Shown: positions 8,646 through 17,606, counted from the first letter of the stretch. The stretch: 64,000 bases of DNA from Paenibacillus dendrobii (GCF_009807035.1 NZ_WUBI01000004.1:496001-560000); one strand, 5' to 3'. The notes: generated by a model not told the origin, from the letters alone. Translations and numbers: made by a program.

Positions 8646-10160
8646 TTGAGTATCAGACCTGAAGAAATCAGTACGCTGATTAAAAGTCAAATTGAACAAT
8701 ATAAATCAGATATCGAGGTATCCGAAGTCGGTACCGTTATTCAAGTAAGCGACGGTATTGCTCGTGTTCACGGTATTGAAAACGTAATGTCCGGCGAGCT
8801 CGTGGAATTCGCAAACGGTGTCTCCGGTCTTGCGCTGAACCTTGAAGAAAGCAATGTCGGTGTCGTTATCCTGGGACCTTACAAGGAAATCAAAGAAGGC
8901 GACCAAGTGAAACGTACCGGCCGCATCATGCAGGTTCCTGTAGGCGAAGGACTTCTCGGACGTGTTGTTAACCCTATGGGTGAACCGCTGGATGGCAAAG
9001 GCCCGATTGAAGCCGCTGAATACCGTCCGGTAGAGAACATGGCTCCTGGCGTTATCGATCGTAAATCGGTACATGAGCCAATGCAAACGGGTATCAAGGC
9101 CATTGACGCCATGGTTCCAATTGGCCGTGGCCAGCGCGAGCTCATCATTGGTGACCGTCAAACCGGTAAAACCCAAATTGCAATCGATACGATCATTAAC
9201 CAAAAGGGCAATGGCGTAAAATGTATCTATGTTGCAATCGGACAAAAGCAATCTACTGTAGCACAGGTGGTCGAATCTCTCCGTCGTCATGGCGCGCTTG
9301 ATTACACGATCATCGTTACAGCATCGGCTTCCGAGCCATCCCCACTCCTGTACATCGCTCCTTATGCGGGCTGTGCAATGGGTGAGTACTTTATGTATAA
9401 AGGCGAGCATGCGCTGATCATCTATGATGACTTGTCCAAACAAGCAGCTGCATACCGCGAACTTTCCTTGCTCTTGAAGCGTCCTCCAGGCCGCGAAGCA
9501 TATCCTGGTGACGTATTCTATCTGCATTCCCGTTTGCTGGAACGTGCAGCGAAGCTGAGTGATGCATTGGGTGGAGGTTCATTAACCGCTTTGCCATTCA
9601 TTGAAACACAAGCTTCCGACGTATCGGCATACATTCCGACGAACGTAATCTCGATTACGGACGGTCAGATTTTCCTTGAATCCGAGCTGTTCTATGCAGG
9701 TCAGCGTCCGGCGATCAATGTGGGTATCTCCGTATCCCGTGTCGGCGGTTCCGCGCAAATCAAGGCCATGAAAAAAGTAGCCGGCGGTATGAAGCTCGAC
9801 CTTGCCCAATACCGTGAGCTTCAAGCGTTCTCCCAGTTCGGTTCCGATTTGGATAAATCCACGCTTGCCCGCTTGAACCGTGGTGCAAGACTGATGGAAA
9901 TTCTGAAGCAAGGGGTTAACCAGCCGCTCCAGGTTGAGCAGCAGGTTGCCAGCTTGTACACGGCAGTTAGAGGCCATTTGGATGACATTCCAGTGGGCGA
10001 TATCCGCCGCTTCGAAAAAGAATTCCTGGCATTCCTGGCGAGCAATCATCCGGAAATCCTGGCTTCCATTCGTGATACCAAAGATCTGGTCGCTGACAAT
10101 GAAGCGGCTTTGAAAGATGCGATCGCAAAATTCAAAAGAGGCTTTGCTGTGATGGCGTAA
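8646..10160 (+). CDS. atpA: F-type ATP synthase subunit alpha
   Basis: The alpha subunit (504 residues) carries the non-catalytic nucleotide sites of the F1 hexamer. The Walker A sequence is GDRQTGKT and the Walker B region is ALIIYDDLSK. The arginine finger lies in the conserved SVSRVGGSAQ region, and ALGGGSLTALPFIETQ is typical. It starts with TTG (8646) behind TAGGGGTGA. The 176-base gap to atpG is unusually long for this operon and holds a terminator-like hairpin plus repeated hairpins. Confidence 0.98.
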   Translation: MSIRPEEISTLIKSQIEQYKSDIEVSEVGTVIQVSDGIARVHGIENVMSGELVEFANGVSGLALNLEESNVGVVILGPYKEIKEGDQVKRTGRIMQVPVGEGLLGRVVNPMGEPLDGKGPIEAAEYRPVENMAPGVIDRKSVHEPMQTGIKAIDAMVPIGRGQRELIIGDRQTGKTQIAIDTIINQKGNGVKCIYVAIGQKQSTVAQVVESLRRHGALDYTIIVTASASEPSPLLYIAPYAGCAMGEYFMYKGEHALIIYDDLSKQAAAYRELSLLLKRPPGREAYPGDVFYLHSRLLERAAKLSDALGGGSLTALPFIETQASDVSAYIPTNVISITDGQIFLESELFYAGQRPAINVGISVSRVGGSAQIKAMKKVAGGMKLDLAQYRELQAFSQFGSDLDKSTLARLNRGARLMEILKQGVNQPLQVEQQVASLYTAVRGHLDDIPVGDIRRFEKEFLAFLASNHPEILASIRDTKDLVADNEAALKDAIAKFKRGFAVMA

Positions 10161-10169
10161 GTCATTAAC

Positions 10170-10204
10170 ATGAACCGGGCCGCAAGGCTCGGATTCATCT
10201 TTTT
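10170..10204 (+). terminator. Terminator-like hairpin after atpA
   Basis: ATGAA-CCGGGCC (10170-10181), a GCAA tetraloop (10182-10185) and GGCTCGG-A-TTCAT (10186-10198) form a long stem with one bulge and one wobble pair. Five T follow at 10200-10204. It lies ten bases after the atpA stop but inside the operon, so it may attenuate rather than end transcription. Confidence 0.55.
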
Positions 10205-10213
10205 CAGATATAA

Positions 10214-10322
10214 GCGCTTTGACACTGCAGTCAAAGCTTAGCTATTGCTTTCGAAGTAAACTTTGGCTCTGCCAAAGTTCGATTTACGCTTACGAAGTTA
10301 ACTTTGGCTTCGCCAAAGTTTG
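10214..10322 (+). repeat. Hairpin cluster with a duplicated 35-base unit between atpA and atpG
   Basis: Three hairpins follow each other. GCTTTGAC (10216-10223) pairs with GTCAAAGC (10230-10237). AACTTTGGC-TCT-GCCAAAGTT spans 10259-10279. AACTTTGGC-TTC-GCCAAAGTT spans 10300-10320. The last two lie in direct repeat units at 10247-10281 and 10288-10322 that match at 30 of 35 positions. Several differences fall in loops or flanks and leave both 9-bp stems intact. The second unit abuts the atpG ribosome site. Confidence 0.8.
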
Positions 10323-10336
10323 AAGGTGGTGAAAAC

Positions 10337-11203
10337 ATGGCAAGAGGATTGCGTGAAATAAAACGTCAGATCAAGAGTATTCAAGGTACGAAGCAAATCA
10401 CGAAAGCGATGGAAATGGTTGCTGCCTCCAAGCTTAGAAAAGCTCAGGAAATGGCACAGCATGCACGTCCATACTCGGATAAGCTGAAAGAAGTGGTGTC
10501 CAGCATCGCTTCGGGTACGAAAGGCATCAAGCATCCGATGTTTGAGAAACGTCCCGTGAAAAAGACCGGTTACCTGGTTATTACCTCGGACCGTGGTCTT
10601 GCCGGTGGATATAACGCCAACATTTTGAAAAAAGTGATGACGACAATCAAAGAGAAGCACAAGTCGACTGATGAATACGTTATTTTCGTCATCGGACGTA
10701 AAGGTCGTGACTACTTCCGCCGCCGCGAAATGCCGGTTGTGAAGGAAGTTACCGATTTGTCCGATACGCCTTCCTTCTCGGATATCAAGTCGATCGCTTA
10801 TGCGGCGGTCCGTCAGTTTGAAGATTCTCAGATCGATGAACTGTTTATCTGCTACAACCGCTTCGTGAACGCACTGACTCAGGTTCCTGAAGTGGATCAG
10901 CTTCTGCCAATGGAAAGCATGGAAAGTCAAACAACCGGCGTAACGGCAAGCTACGAGTACGAACCGTCTCCGGAAGGCGTGCTTGAAGTGCTTCTGCCAA
11001 GATATGCGGAAACGTTGATTTTCAGCGCGCTGCTGGACGGCAAAGCGAGTGAGCTCGGAGCGAAGATGACAGCGATGGGCGCTGCGACGAAGAATGCATC
11101 CAAACTGATTGGCGATTTGACACTTACGTACAACCGTGCGCGTCAGGCTGCCATTACTCAAGAAATTTCCGAGATCGTGGCCGGAGCGAACGCTCAGGCA
11201 TAA
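10337..11203 (+). CDS. atpG: F-type ATP synthase subunit gamma
   Basis: The gamma subunit (288 residues) is the central rotating shaft. The N-terminal helix carries ARGLREIKRQIKSIQGTKQITKAMEMV, split here only by description, and the C-terminal signature is ASKLIGDLTLTYNRARQAAIT. The ATG at 10337 is preferred over an upstream in-frame start at 10304 because GAAGGTGG lies about 7 bases before it and the family N-terminus begins MARGLREI. The upstream start would run through the hairpin repeat. Confidence 0.96.
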   Translation: MARGLREIKRQIKSIQGTKQITKAMEMVAASKLRKAQEMAQHARPYSDKLKEVVSSIASGTKGIKHPMFEKRPVKKTGYLVITSDRGLAGGYNANILKKVMTTIKEKHKSTDEYVIFVIGRKGRDYFRRREMPVVKEVTDLSDTPSFSDIKSIAYAAVRQFEDSQIDELFICYNRFVNALTQVPEVDQLLPMESMESQTTGVTASYEYEPSPEGVLEVLLPRYAETLIFSALLDGKASELGAKMTAMGAATKNASKLIGDLTLTYNRARQAAITQEISEIVAGANAQA

Positions 11204-11318
11204 GAATAATGTTTTATGTATCAATGACAAACCCCATGAACGGAATATGGCGTTAAGCTACTTGCAGCTTACGATGATGGTTTGCATATAAGCAGACTTG
11301 TAGGAGGGAATCAAAAAG

Positions 11319-12722
11319 ATGAACAAAGGACGCGTAATCAGCATTATGGGTGCGGTTGTCGACATCGAGTTTGAAAGAGGTCAACTTCCGGAAATCTTCA
11401 ATGCGATTAAAATTGAGGGCACTGTCGCTGGCGGACGCCAAATTGACTTGACCCTGGAAGCTTCAAACCATCTGGGTGATAACATCGTACGTTGTATCGC
11501 GATGTCGTCCACAGACGGCCTGGTTCGTGGATTGGAAGCTGTCGATCAAGGCGCTCCAATTTCGGTTCCGGTAGGTTCCGTAACACTTGGCCGTGTATTT
11601 AACGTTCTCGGCCAGCCGATTGACCAAGCGGGTGATGTGGTTGCTGAAGTGAACAACCCAATTCACCGCGAAGCTCCAAAATATGATGAGCTGTCCACAC
11701 AAGCTGAAATGCTTGAGACAGGAATCAAGGTTATCGACCTTCTTGCTCCTTACCAAAAGGGTGGTAAGATCGGTTTGTTCGGAGGCGCGGGTGTAGGTAA
11801 AACCGTTGCGATCCAGGAACTGATCAACAACATCGCGCAGGAACACGGCGGTATCTCCGTATTTGCGGGTGTTGGTGAACGTACTCGTGAAGGTAATGAC
11901 TTGTATCATGAAATGAGCGACTCCGGCGTTATCAGTAAGACCGCGATGGTATTCGGACAAATGAACGAACCACCGGGTGCGCGTCTTCGCGTAGCATTGA
12001 CAGGCCTGACGATGGCGGAATACTTCCGTGACGAAGAAGGCAAAGACGTGCTGCTCTTTATCGACAACATTTTCCGCTTTACCCAAGCCGGTTCCGAAGT
12101 ATCCGCCTTGCTCGGCCGTATGCCGTCCGCGGTAGGTTATCAGCCTACGCTGGCAACGGAAATGGGTCAGCTGCAAGAGCGTATCACTTCCACGAAAAAG
12201 GGCTCTGTAACATCCATTCAGGCGATCTACGTGCCTGCGGATGACTACACTGACCCGGCTCCTGCAACGACATTTGCTCACTTGGATGCTACAACGAACC
12301 TTGAGCGTAAAATCTCCGAGATGGGTATTTACCCAGCGGTGGATCCACTCGCTTCAAGTTCCCGTATCCTGGCACCTGAAATTGTAGGCGAAGAGCATTA
12401 TAACGTAGCTCAAGGCGTTAAGCAGCTTCTTGCCCGCTATAATGAGCTTCAAGATATTATCGCAATCCTCGGTATGGATGAGCTGAGCGAGGACGACAAA
12501 CTGCTCGTAGCTCGTGCGCGTAAAGTACAACGTTTCTTGTCCCAACCGTTCCACGTTGCGGAAGCATTTAACGGCATGCCAGGTACGTATGTACCTGTCA
12601 AAGAAACGATCCGCAGCTTCAAGGAAATCCTTGATGGTAAACACGATGATCTTCCTGAAGCAGCTTTCCTCTTCGTAGGAACGATCGACGAAGCCGTAGA
12701 AAAAGCAAAAACACTGGAATAG
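11319..12722 (+). CDS. atpD: F-type ATP synthase subunit beta
   Basis: The catalytic beta subunit (467 residues) binds and makes ATP. The Walker A is GGAGVGKT, the catalytic Glu lies in GVGERTREG, and Walker B is in VLLFIDNIFRFTQAGSEVSALLGRMPS. The DELSEDDK segment of the C-terminal domain that contacts gamma and epsilon is present. A strong GTAGGAGGG precedes the ATG. The 115-base gap after atpG has only a small TAAGCT/AGCTTA hairpin. Confidence 0.98.
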   Translation: MNKGRVISIMGAVVDIEFERGQLPEIFNAIKIEGTVAGGRQIDLTLEASNHLGDNIVRCIAMSSTDGLVRGLEAVDQGAPISVPVGSVTLGRVFNVLGQPIDQAGDVVAEVNNPIHREAPKYDELSTQAEMLETGIKVIDLLAPYQKGGKIGLFGGAGVGKTVAIQELINNIAQEHGGISVFAGVGERTREGNDLYHEMSDSGVISKTAMVFGQMNEPPGARLRVALTGLTMAEYFRDEEGKDVLLFIDNIFRFTQAGSEVSALLGRMPSAVGYQPTLATEMGQLQERITSTKKGSVTSIQAIYVPADDYTDPAPATTFAHLDATTNLERKISEMGIYPAVDPLASSSRILAPEIVGEEHYNVAQGVKQLLARYNELQDIIAILGMDELSEDDKLLVARARKVQRFLSQPFHVAEAFNGMPGTYVPVKETIRSFKEILDGKHDDLPEAAFLFVGTIDEAVEKAKTLE

Positions 12723-12776
12723 GTCCTGCAAGGGAAGCTATAGCTTGCCGAAGCGAGCTGTTCAGGAGGGATGAAC

Positions 12777-13187
12777 GTGAGTACCTTTTTATTGGAAATT
12801 GTGACGCCGGATCACTTGGCATATTCCGGAGAGGTAGAAAGCCTGACGGTTCGGGGAGTGGAAGGCGATCTCGGTATCTTGCCGGGACACATTCCTATGG
12901 TTACCCCGCTTCAAGTCGCTCCACTTATCATCAAAACTGGCAAGAAAACAAGCCAGATCGCGGTGAATGGCGGCTTTGTGGAAATCCGTAAGGACAAGGT
13001 GGTTGTTTTGGCAGAAAGCGCCGAAACGGCCGAAGAAATCGATCTGCAGCGTGCTGAGGCTGCCAAGGAACGCGCGGAGCGTCGCCTTGCAGTCAGCGGC
13101 AAGCAGGATGAAGTTGATTTCCGCCGCGCCGAACTGGCTCTGCAAAAAGCCATTAACCGGATCACCGTTTTTGGCGGTAAAAAGTAA
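12777..13187 (+). CDS. atpC: F-type ATP synthase subunit epsilon
   Basis: Epsilon (136 residues from this start) regulates and couples the rotor. It has an N-terminal beta-sandwich (STFLLEIVTPD, SLTVRGVEGDLGILPGHIPMVTPL) and a C-terminal helical hairpin. The GTG at 12777 is chosen because AGGAGG (12764-12769) is 7 bases upstream; the in-frame ATG at 12771 would sit almost on the ribosome site. It is the last gene of the atp operon and is followed by a strong terminator. Confidence 0.95.
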   Translation: MSTFLLEIVTPDHLAYSGEVESLTVRGVEGDLGILPGHIPMVTPLQVAPLIIKTGKKTSQIAVNGGFVEIRKDKVVVLAESAETAEEIDLQRAEAAKERAERRLAVSGKQDEVDFRRAELALQKAINRITVFGGKK

Positions 13188-13197
13188 ATAAGCTGTC

Positions 13198-13235
13198 CAG
13201 CCCGTCTCTGTCGTTTGGAGACGGGCTGTTTTTTT
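13198..13235 (+). terminator. Intrinsic terminator of the atp operon
   Basis: CAGCCCGTCTC (13198-13208) pairs perfectly with GAGACGGGCTG (13218-13228), followed by seven T. It ends the atpZIBEFHAGDC transcript. Confidence 0.93.
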
Positions 13236-13456
13236 GTAAGAGCTGTTGAATAAGGGTACAAAAAGTAGAATCAGAAGTTATTATTGGGAATATTTCCGAG
13301 GAAATGAACCAACATATGTAGAGAAAGCGCTTTATCGAAAAAGAATTTGGTAATTACGAATTTGATGCTGGATTCTTTGGTCGCTGCCCAGTATTATATA
13401 ATAGTCCCTTTGAATGTATGATGATGGGTCAATTCGAAAAAGATGGAGGTGTCATA

Positions 13457-13714
13457 ATGGATTCAAACCTCAAGAACAACCTGGTGGGCAGTATGGGTGT
13501 CAGCGGTCTGATCTCGATTATCGTCTCTCTGATCTGTATTGGTCTGTCTTGGTGGGCTCTGCAGAATCTGAAGCTAGACCTGTTCATTCGCTTTCCCAAG
13601 AGCGCACAGGGCAAGCTGCTTCATCTGCTGCTGGCCATCGTTTTGGGACATTTCGTAGCTAAGTTCCTGCTTGATTACTTGAGTTGGAGCCAAATGGTTA
13701 AGTATATGTTTTAA
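13457..13714 (+). CDS. DUF1146 membrane protein (YwzB-like)
   Basis: This 85-residue protein has two predicted membrane helices (about residues 10-32 and 53-75) separated by a short basic loop. It fits the DUF1146/YwzB family that lies between the atp operon and murA in Bacilli. The function is unknown. The ATG at 13457 is supported by GGAGGT (13444-13449); longer in-frame starts lack a ribosome site. It is probably monocistronic, as the preceding terminator separates it from atpC. Confidence 0.75.
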   Translation: MDSNLKNNLVGSMGVSGLISIIVSLICIGLSWWALQNLKLDLFIRFPKSAQGKLLHLLLAIVLGHFVAKFLLDYLSWSQMVKYMF

Positions 13715-14180
13715 CGAAGCCTTCTTTGGTTATATCTCTGTTAGGTTGTTGTCACACAGGATGTCGGATGGACAATGAATGTGTCGAATAATAACATTTT
13801 TTTATGTCAACAATGAATACAACAGTATAAAATGAACTAAAGCATAATATAATGCCTTCTGAATTACCCGATGAGATGACAGGAGAAGGTTTGTCTCTTC
13901 TTTAGTTCAATTTATAAAAGATTTCATGCTGGTAAAACCCCGTGTTAAACAATTGATTTTGGGCTTTGCGCAGCAGATTCGGTGTGCACGAAAATCCCTC
14001 TGCTTCATTGACAGATCCGGCTGAGTTCAGGCAATAGGCCTTCAGTCCCAGGATCAGCCGTGTTTTGGGTCTCATTCGCCAAAAAACGCTTGTATCCATG
14101 AAAAGGTCGGTGTTATGATGGAAGTTAGGGAATTAGCAATGTAATTTCTTGAAAATACAGAATTTGTGGAAAAAAATGAA
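13715..14180 (+). other. Intergenic stretch before murA, no gene supported
   Basis: This stretch of about 470 bases has AT-rich sequence with several TATAAT-like words (13826-13831, 13848-13853) but no well-spaced -35. A 65-codon reading frame on the minus strand (13902-14099) has no ribosome site and no family resemblance. In B. subtilis the small gene ywmB lies in this neighbourhood; I see no counterpart here. Confidence 0.5.
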
Positions 14181-14196
14181 CGCGGAGGGAATCATG

Positions 14197-15555
14197 ATGA
14201 GCAAATTTATCGTCCGCGGTGGCAATAAACTGACCGGAAGCGTGAAAGTCAGCGGAGCAAAAAATTCAGTTCTTCCGATCATCGCTGCCTCTCTTCTTGG
14301 GGAAGAAGGAGTAAGTGTCATTTATGACGCACCTCCTCTTGACGATGTAATTACAATCAGCAAAGTGTTGGAATCGATAGGTGCAAGCATTACATACGAA
14401 AATGATGTAATGAGGGTTGATGCCCAAGCTATTTCCTCTTGCGAAGCACCTTACGAATGGGTGCGAAAAATGCGTGCGTCTTTTCTGGTCATGGGTCCTT
14501 TGCTCGCAAGAATGGGGCATACGAGGATTTCTCTGCCGGGCGGCTGCGCAATTGGAACAAGACCGATTGATCAGCACTTGAAAGGCTTTGAAGCTTTAGG
14601 TGCCGAGATCAGCCTTGGACAAGGATACATTGAGGCGAAAATGAATGGCAGACTGCGTGGGGCTAAAATCTATCTGGATGTAGCCAGCGTAGGCGCTACT
14701 GAAAATATTATGATGGCCGCCACTCTTGCTGAAGGCGTGACCGTAATCGAAAATGCGGCGAAAGAGCCGGAAATTGTCGATTTGGCCAACTACCTGAACG
14801 GAATGGGTGCCAATGTTCGCGGTGCGGGCACAGGCGTGATCCGGATCGAAGGCGTCGAAAAAATGCATGGTACAGATCATACGGTCATTCCTGACCGGAT
14901 TGAAGCTGGTACTTACATGGTGGCCGCAGCGATCACCGGCGGCGATGTGTATGTCGAAGGAGCGATAGCGGACCACCTCGGCCCAGTGATTGCGAAGCTG
15001 GAAGAGATGGGCGTTTCCATTGAACCGGATGAGAACGGCGTGCGTGTCACGGCGGATCAGCCGCTGAAGGCTGTGGACATTAAAACTCTTCCTTATCCAG
15101 GCTTTCCAACCGACATGCAGTCACAAATGATGGCCTTGCTGCTGAAATCCCAAGGCACGAGCGTGGTAACCGAGACCGTCTTTGAGAACCGTTTCATGCA
15201 CGTGGATGAATTTCAACTCATGAATGCAGAGATCAAGGTAGAAGGCCGTACAGCAATTGTTACTGGCGGAGCGAATCTGAAAGGCGCGAAAGTATGCGCT
15301 ACGGATTTGCGTGCAGGAGCAGCTTTGATTCTGGCGGGCCTTATTTCGGAAGGAACCACAGAAGTGAGCGGAACGCACCATATCGACCGCGGATATGTGG
15401 ATCTGGCCGAGAAGCTTTCCGGGCTGGGCGCCGATATCTGGCGCATCTCCGTGGAAGAGCCTGTGCTGGACCAACCGGTCATTGCGAAGAAAAAGGTGGA
15501 ACTGGAAGAAGAGGTGGAAGTTCCTCTGTTCAATGTTCAGCCAACCTGGGTATAA
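14197..15555 (+). CDS. murA: UDP-N-acetylglucosamine 1-carboxyvinyltransferase
   Basis: MurA transfers enolpyruvate from PEP to UDP-GlcNAc, the first committed step of peptidoglycan synthesis. The catalytic Cys117 lies in PGGCAIGTRPIDQH, the site attacked by fosfomycin. The N-terminal KLTGSVKVSGAKNSVLPI carries the conserved Lys and Asn. The length of 452 residues includes an acidic C-terminal tail (ELEEEVEVPL) beyond the usual end. The start at 14197 is set by GGAGGGA about 7 bases upstream; ATG 14194 is also possible. The position just before spoIID matches the Bacillus murAA copy. Bacilli usually have a second MurA elsewhere. Confidence 0.95.
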   Translation: MSKFIVRGGNKLTGSVKVSGAKNSVLPIIAASLLGEEGVSVIYDAPPLDDVITISKVLESIGASITYENDVMRVDAQAISSCEAPYEWVRKMRASFLVMGPLLARMGHTRISLPGGCAIGTRPIDQHLKGFEALGAEISLGQGYIEAKMNGRLRGAKIYLDVASVGATENIMMAATLAEGVTVIENAAKEPEIVDLANYLNGMGANVRGAGTGVIRIEGVEKMHGTDHTVIPDRIEAGTYMVAAAITGGDVYVEGAIADHLGPVIAKLEEMGVSIEPDENGVRVTADQPLKAVDIKTLPYPGFPTDMQSQMMALLLKSQGTSVVTETVFENRFMHVDEFQLMNAEIKVEGRTAIVTGGANLKGAKVCATDLRAGAALILAGLISEGTTEVSGTHHIDRGYVDLAEKLSGLGADIWRISVEEPVLDQPVIAKKKVELEEEVEVPLFNVQPTWV

Positions 15556-15644
15556 CCGTTTTCGGTTCTCTTATGAGAAACGAGAATAACATTGTACTGG
15601 AAAAAGGCAATAACCTGGACTGTAAATGATTATAAAATCTCAGG

Positions 15645-15677
15645 AAAGACCGAACCCTTCGGGGTTTGGTCTTTTTT
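15645..15677 (+). terminator. Intrinsic terminator after murA
   Basis: AAAGACC-GAACCC (15645-15657), a TTC loop and GGGGTTT-GGTCTTT (15661-15674) form a long stem followed by T residues. Confidence 0.88.
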
Positions 15678-15880
15678 GCTTGTTCCGCTTGTTCCTCCCA
15701 TATGAATCCTCCTATTCTCTCAAAAACGGTTCTATCATTTGTAATTGGCTCATAACTATCATTATCGGGTCTAAGAGGCGCGAAAGATTAAGATAGTGCC
15801 GACGTTCAAATTGAACGGCGGTTCCGAATCCGGATCCGAGGAAATTTGAGTGTCTGAATCAAACAGATGATCAACGACAA
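15678..15880 (+). other. murA-spoIID gap with weak sigma-E-like -10
   Basis: No gene is seen here. CATAACTAT at 15751-15759 resembles the sigma-E -10 (CATACAnT), and TTCTATC 14 bases upstream is a poor -35. spoIID is a sigma-E gene in Bacillus, so a promoter is expected somewhere in this gap, but this match alone is not convincing. Confidence 0.3.
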
Positions 15881-15897
15881 ATGGAGGTAGGAAACAT

Positions 15898-17301
15898 ATG
15901 AACGACCCGCGGACACAAATTAAAGTATCTGTTGCGCAGAGAAATAAAACGGCAGGGCCGGACATTCCTATAGATCAGCCGGATGCAAAAGCTGCAGCAG
16001 GGGGCGGGCGGGAACGGATCCCGGCCGGAGGGCCAGTATCGGGCCTGCGGCCTCAGCCCGATGCTGGCCCCAGGCCCAAGCCCCGGCAGCACCTCAGCGG
16101 GCTGCCGGGTGCTTCTGTGCAGACGCCACAGGCCGCTGCTGCGCCAGAGATGCCGGAGCCGCGTGAACCGCTCCGGCATCCACAGCCGGGCGAGCCCGTA
16201 GGCGCCCGGCGGCCATGGGCCACGCCGCCTACAAGCGGCCGCAGCGGCGCCAGGTGGCCGCACCGCCCGGGCAGCGCCCGCAGAGTGCCCCCCGCTGCTT
16301 ACTGGGCGGGGGGGCTGCTCACGCTGGCGCTGCTGATCCCTGCGCTTGTGGTGGCAACGCACCACAAGGAAGTGCCTAACCCGGCGCCCATACCTGCGCC
16401 GACCGCTCCGGCAACAGTGCCTCAAGTACTGACACAGCCGCAGGTGTCCGTCTATCTATCAAAGACGGGCAAGGTGGAGACATTGTCACTAGAAGACTAT
16501 GTTGTTGGCGTAATCGCCGCAGAGATGCCGGCGGAATTCGATTTAGAGGCGCTTAAGGCACAAGCGGTTGCGGCACGGACATTTATCGTACGCAGACTGG
16601 CGGACGGGGATAAGAGCGGCGTACCCGGCTTGCAGGCGGATGTGACCGATACCGTTAACCACCAGGCCTATCTCTCTAAGGAACAGCTCGAGACACAGTG
16701 GAAGGGAAAGTCCGAGCAGCTGGCCAAGATAAAGCGCGCGGTTGAGGAGTCCCGGAATACCATCATGACCTATAAAGGCAAGCCTATTACAGCTTCCTTC
16801 TTCTCTACCGGCAACGGATATACCGAAAACTCAGAAGATTATTGGAGCCAGAACATCCCGTACCTCCGCAGCGTGGCTAGTCCATGGGACAAGCAGGCGC
16901 CGGGATACGAAGAAACCGTAAAAATGAGCCGGGGAGACTTTCTGACCAAACTCGGATTGGCAGGCAAGAGCGTACCGGCTGCGACGATGGGAGAGAATCA
17001 ACCTTTCATAGAGGTTCTATCATCGACCGCGGGACATCGCATCAAGGAGATTACAATCGGAGGGGTAAAGTTCACTGGCCGTGAAGTGCGTGAGAAATTG
17101 GGTCTCCGTTCCAGTGAATTTAGCTGGAAGACCTCCGGCGATGATGTACTGATCACAACATACGGTTACGGGCACGGCGTGGGCATGAGCCAGTGGGGAG
17201 CGGAAGGAATGGCCAAGGAAGGTTATACGGCAACCGAAATTATGAAACACTACTATACTGGCATCCAATTTTCGAAAGCTTCGGATTTCGTTAAAAAGTA
17301 G
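15898..17301 (+). CDS. spoIID: Stage II sporulation protein D (peptidoglycan lytic transglycosylase)
   Basis: SpoIID is the mother-cell-membrane peptidoglycan hydrolase of the SpoIID-SpoIIM-SpoIIP engulfment complex. The conserved domain starts at VSVYLSKTGKVETLSLEDYV and includes AAEMPAEFDLEALKAQAVAART (catalytic Glu in the AAEMP segment) and YGHGVGMSQWGAEGMA at the C-terminus. A single membrane helix lies at about residues 134-155. The 130 residues before it are unusual: Pro/Arg/Ala/Gly-rich, apparently disordered, and encoded by very GC-rich DNA (about 15990-16330). B. subtilis SpoIID has no such extension. GGAGGTAGG precedes the ATG. The membrane helix places the extension in the cytoplasm. 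Confidence 0.93.
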   Translation: MNDPRTQIKVSVAQRNKTAGPDIPIDQPDAKAAAGGGRERIPAGGPVSGLRPQPDAGPRPKPRQHLSGLPGASVQTPQAAAAPEMPEPREPLRHPQPGEPVGARRPWATPPTSGRSGARWPHRPGSARRVPPAAYWAGGLLTLALLIPALVVATHHKEVPNPAPIPAPTAPATVPQVLTQPQVSVYLSKTGKVETLSLEDYVVGVIAAEMPAEFDLEALKAQAVAARTFIVRRLADGDKSGVPGLQADVTDTVNHQAYLSKEQLETQWKGKSEQLAKIKRAVEESRNTIMTYKGKPITASFFSTGNGYTENSEDYWSQNIPYLRSVASPWDKQAPGYEETVKMSRGDFLTKLGLAGKSVPAATMGENQPFIEVLSSTAGHRIKEITIGGVKFTGREVREKLGLRSSEFSWKTSGDDVLITTYGYGHGVGMSQWGAEGMAKEGYTATEIMKHYYTGIQFSKASDFVKK

Positions 17302-17556
17302 TTTTCGCCTCATACCCGTTCCTTTGATATCGAGTCATCACTATTAGAGGAATCCGGCGAGGAATATAGAAAACAGAATGAGAGATACAGAATGCAGAGA
17401 GTTCTATAGATGCAACATCTTTTTCATTACCTGTCACGGTAGAGAGATTGAGAGGTGCAGCCAGGCTGATGCCTCTGGTCAAGCCCGGTAGCTTCGGCTT
17501 TGCAGAGTTACAAATGATCATGCTCTATCCTTTTAGAAAAAATAATATAAGAGATA
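17302..17556 (+). other. spoIID-spoIIQ gap, no gene seen
   Basis: Non-coding sequence between spoIID and the spoIIQ promoter. I see no clear terminator for spoIID and no supported small gene. Confidence 0.5.
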
Positions 17557-17557
17557 C

Positions 17558-17585
17558 GTATAAAAGGTTTGACCCCGGTAACAAT
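17558..17585 (+). promoter_or_regulatory. Sigma-F (or sigma-G) promoter of spoIIQ
   Basis: GTATA at 17558-17562, a 14-base spacer and GGTAACAAT at 17577-17585 match the forespore consensus (GywTA, about 15 bases, GgnrAnAnT). The predicted start is about seven bases on, immediately before the ribosome site, so the leader is very short. spoIIQ is a classic sigma-F gene in Bacillus. Confidence 0.65.
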
Positions 17586-17606
17586 GATTACTGAGGTGAT
17601 AACCAT

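Noticed and set aside
8706..9527. Long minus-strand open frame inside atpA
   Set aside because: Shadow of a highly conserved gene; no ribosome site and no family resemblance. The same applies to the minus-strand frames inside glyA, mbl, metK and the S-layer gene.
13902..14099. 65-codon reading frame on the minus strand in the murA upstream gap
   Set aside because: No ribosome site before its ATG, no promoter and no resemblance to a known family.
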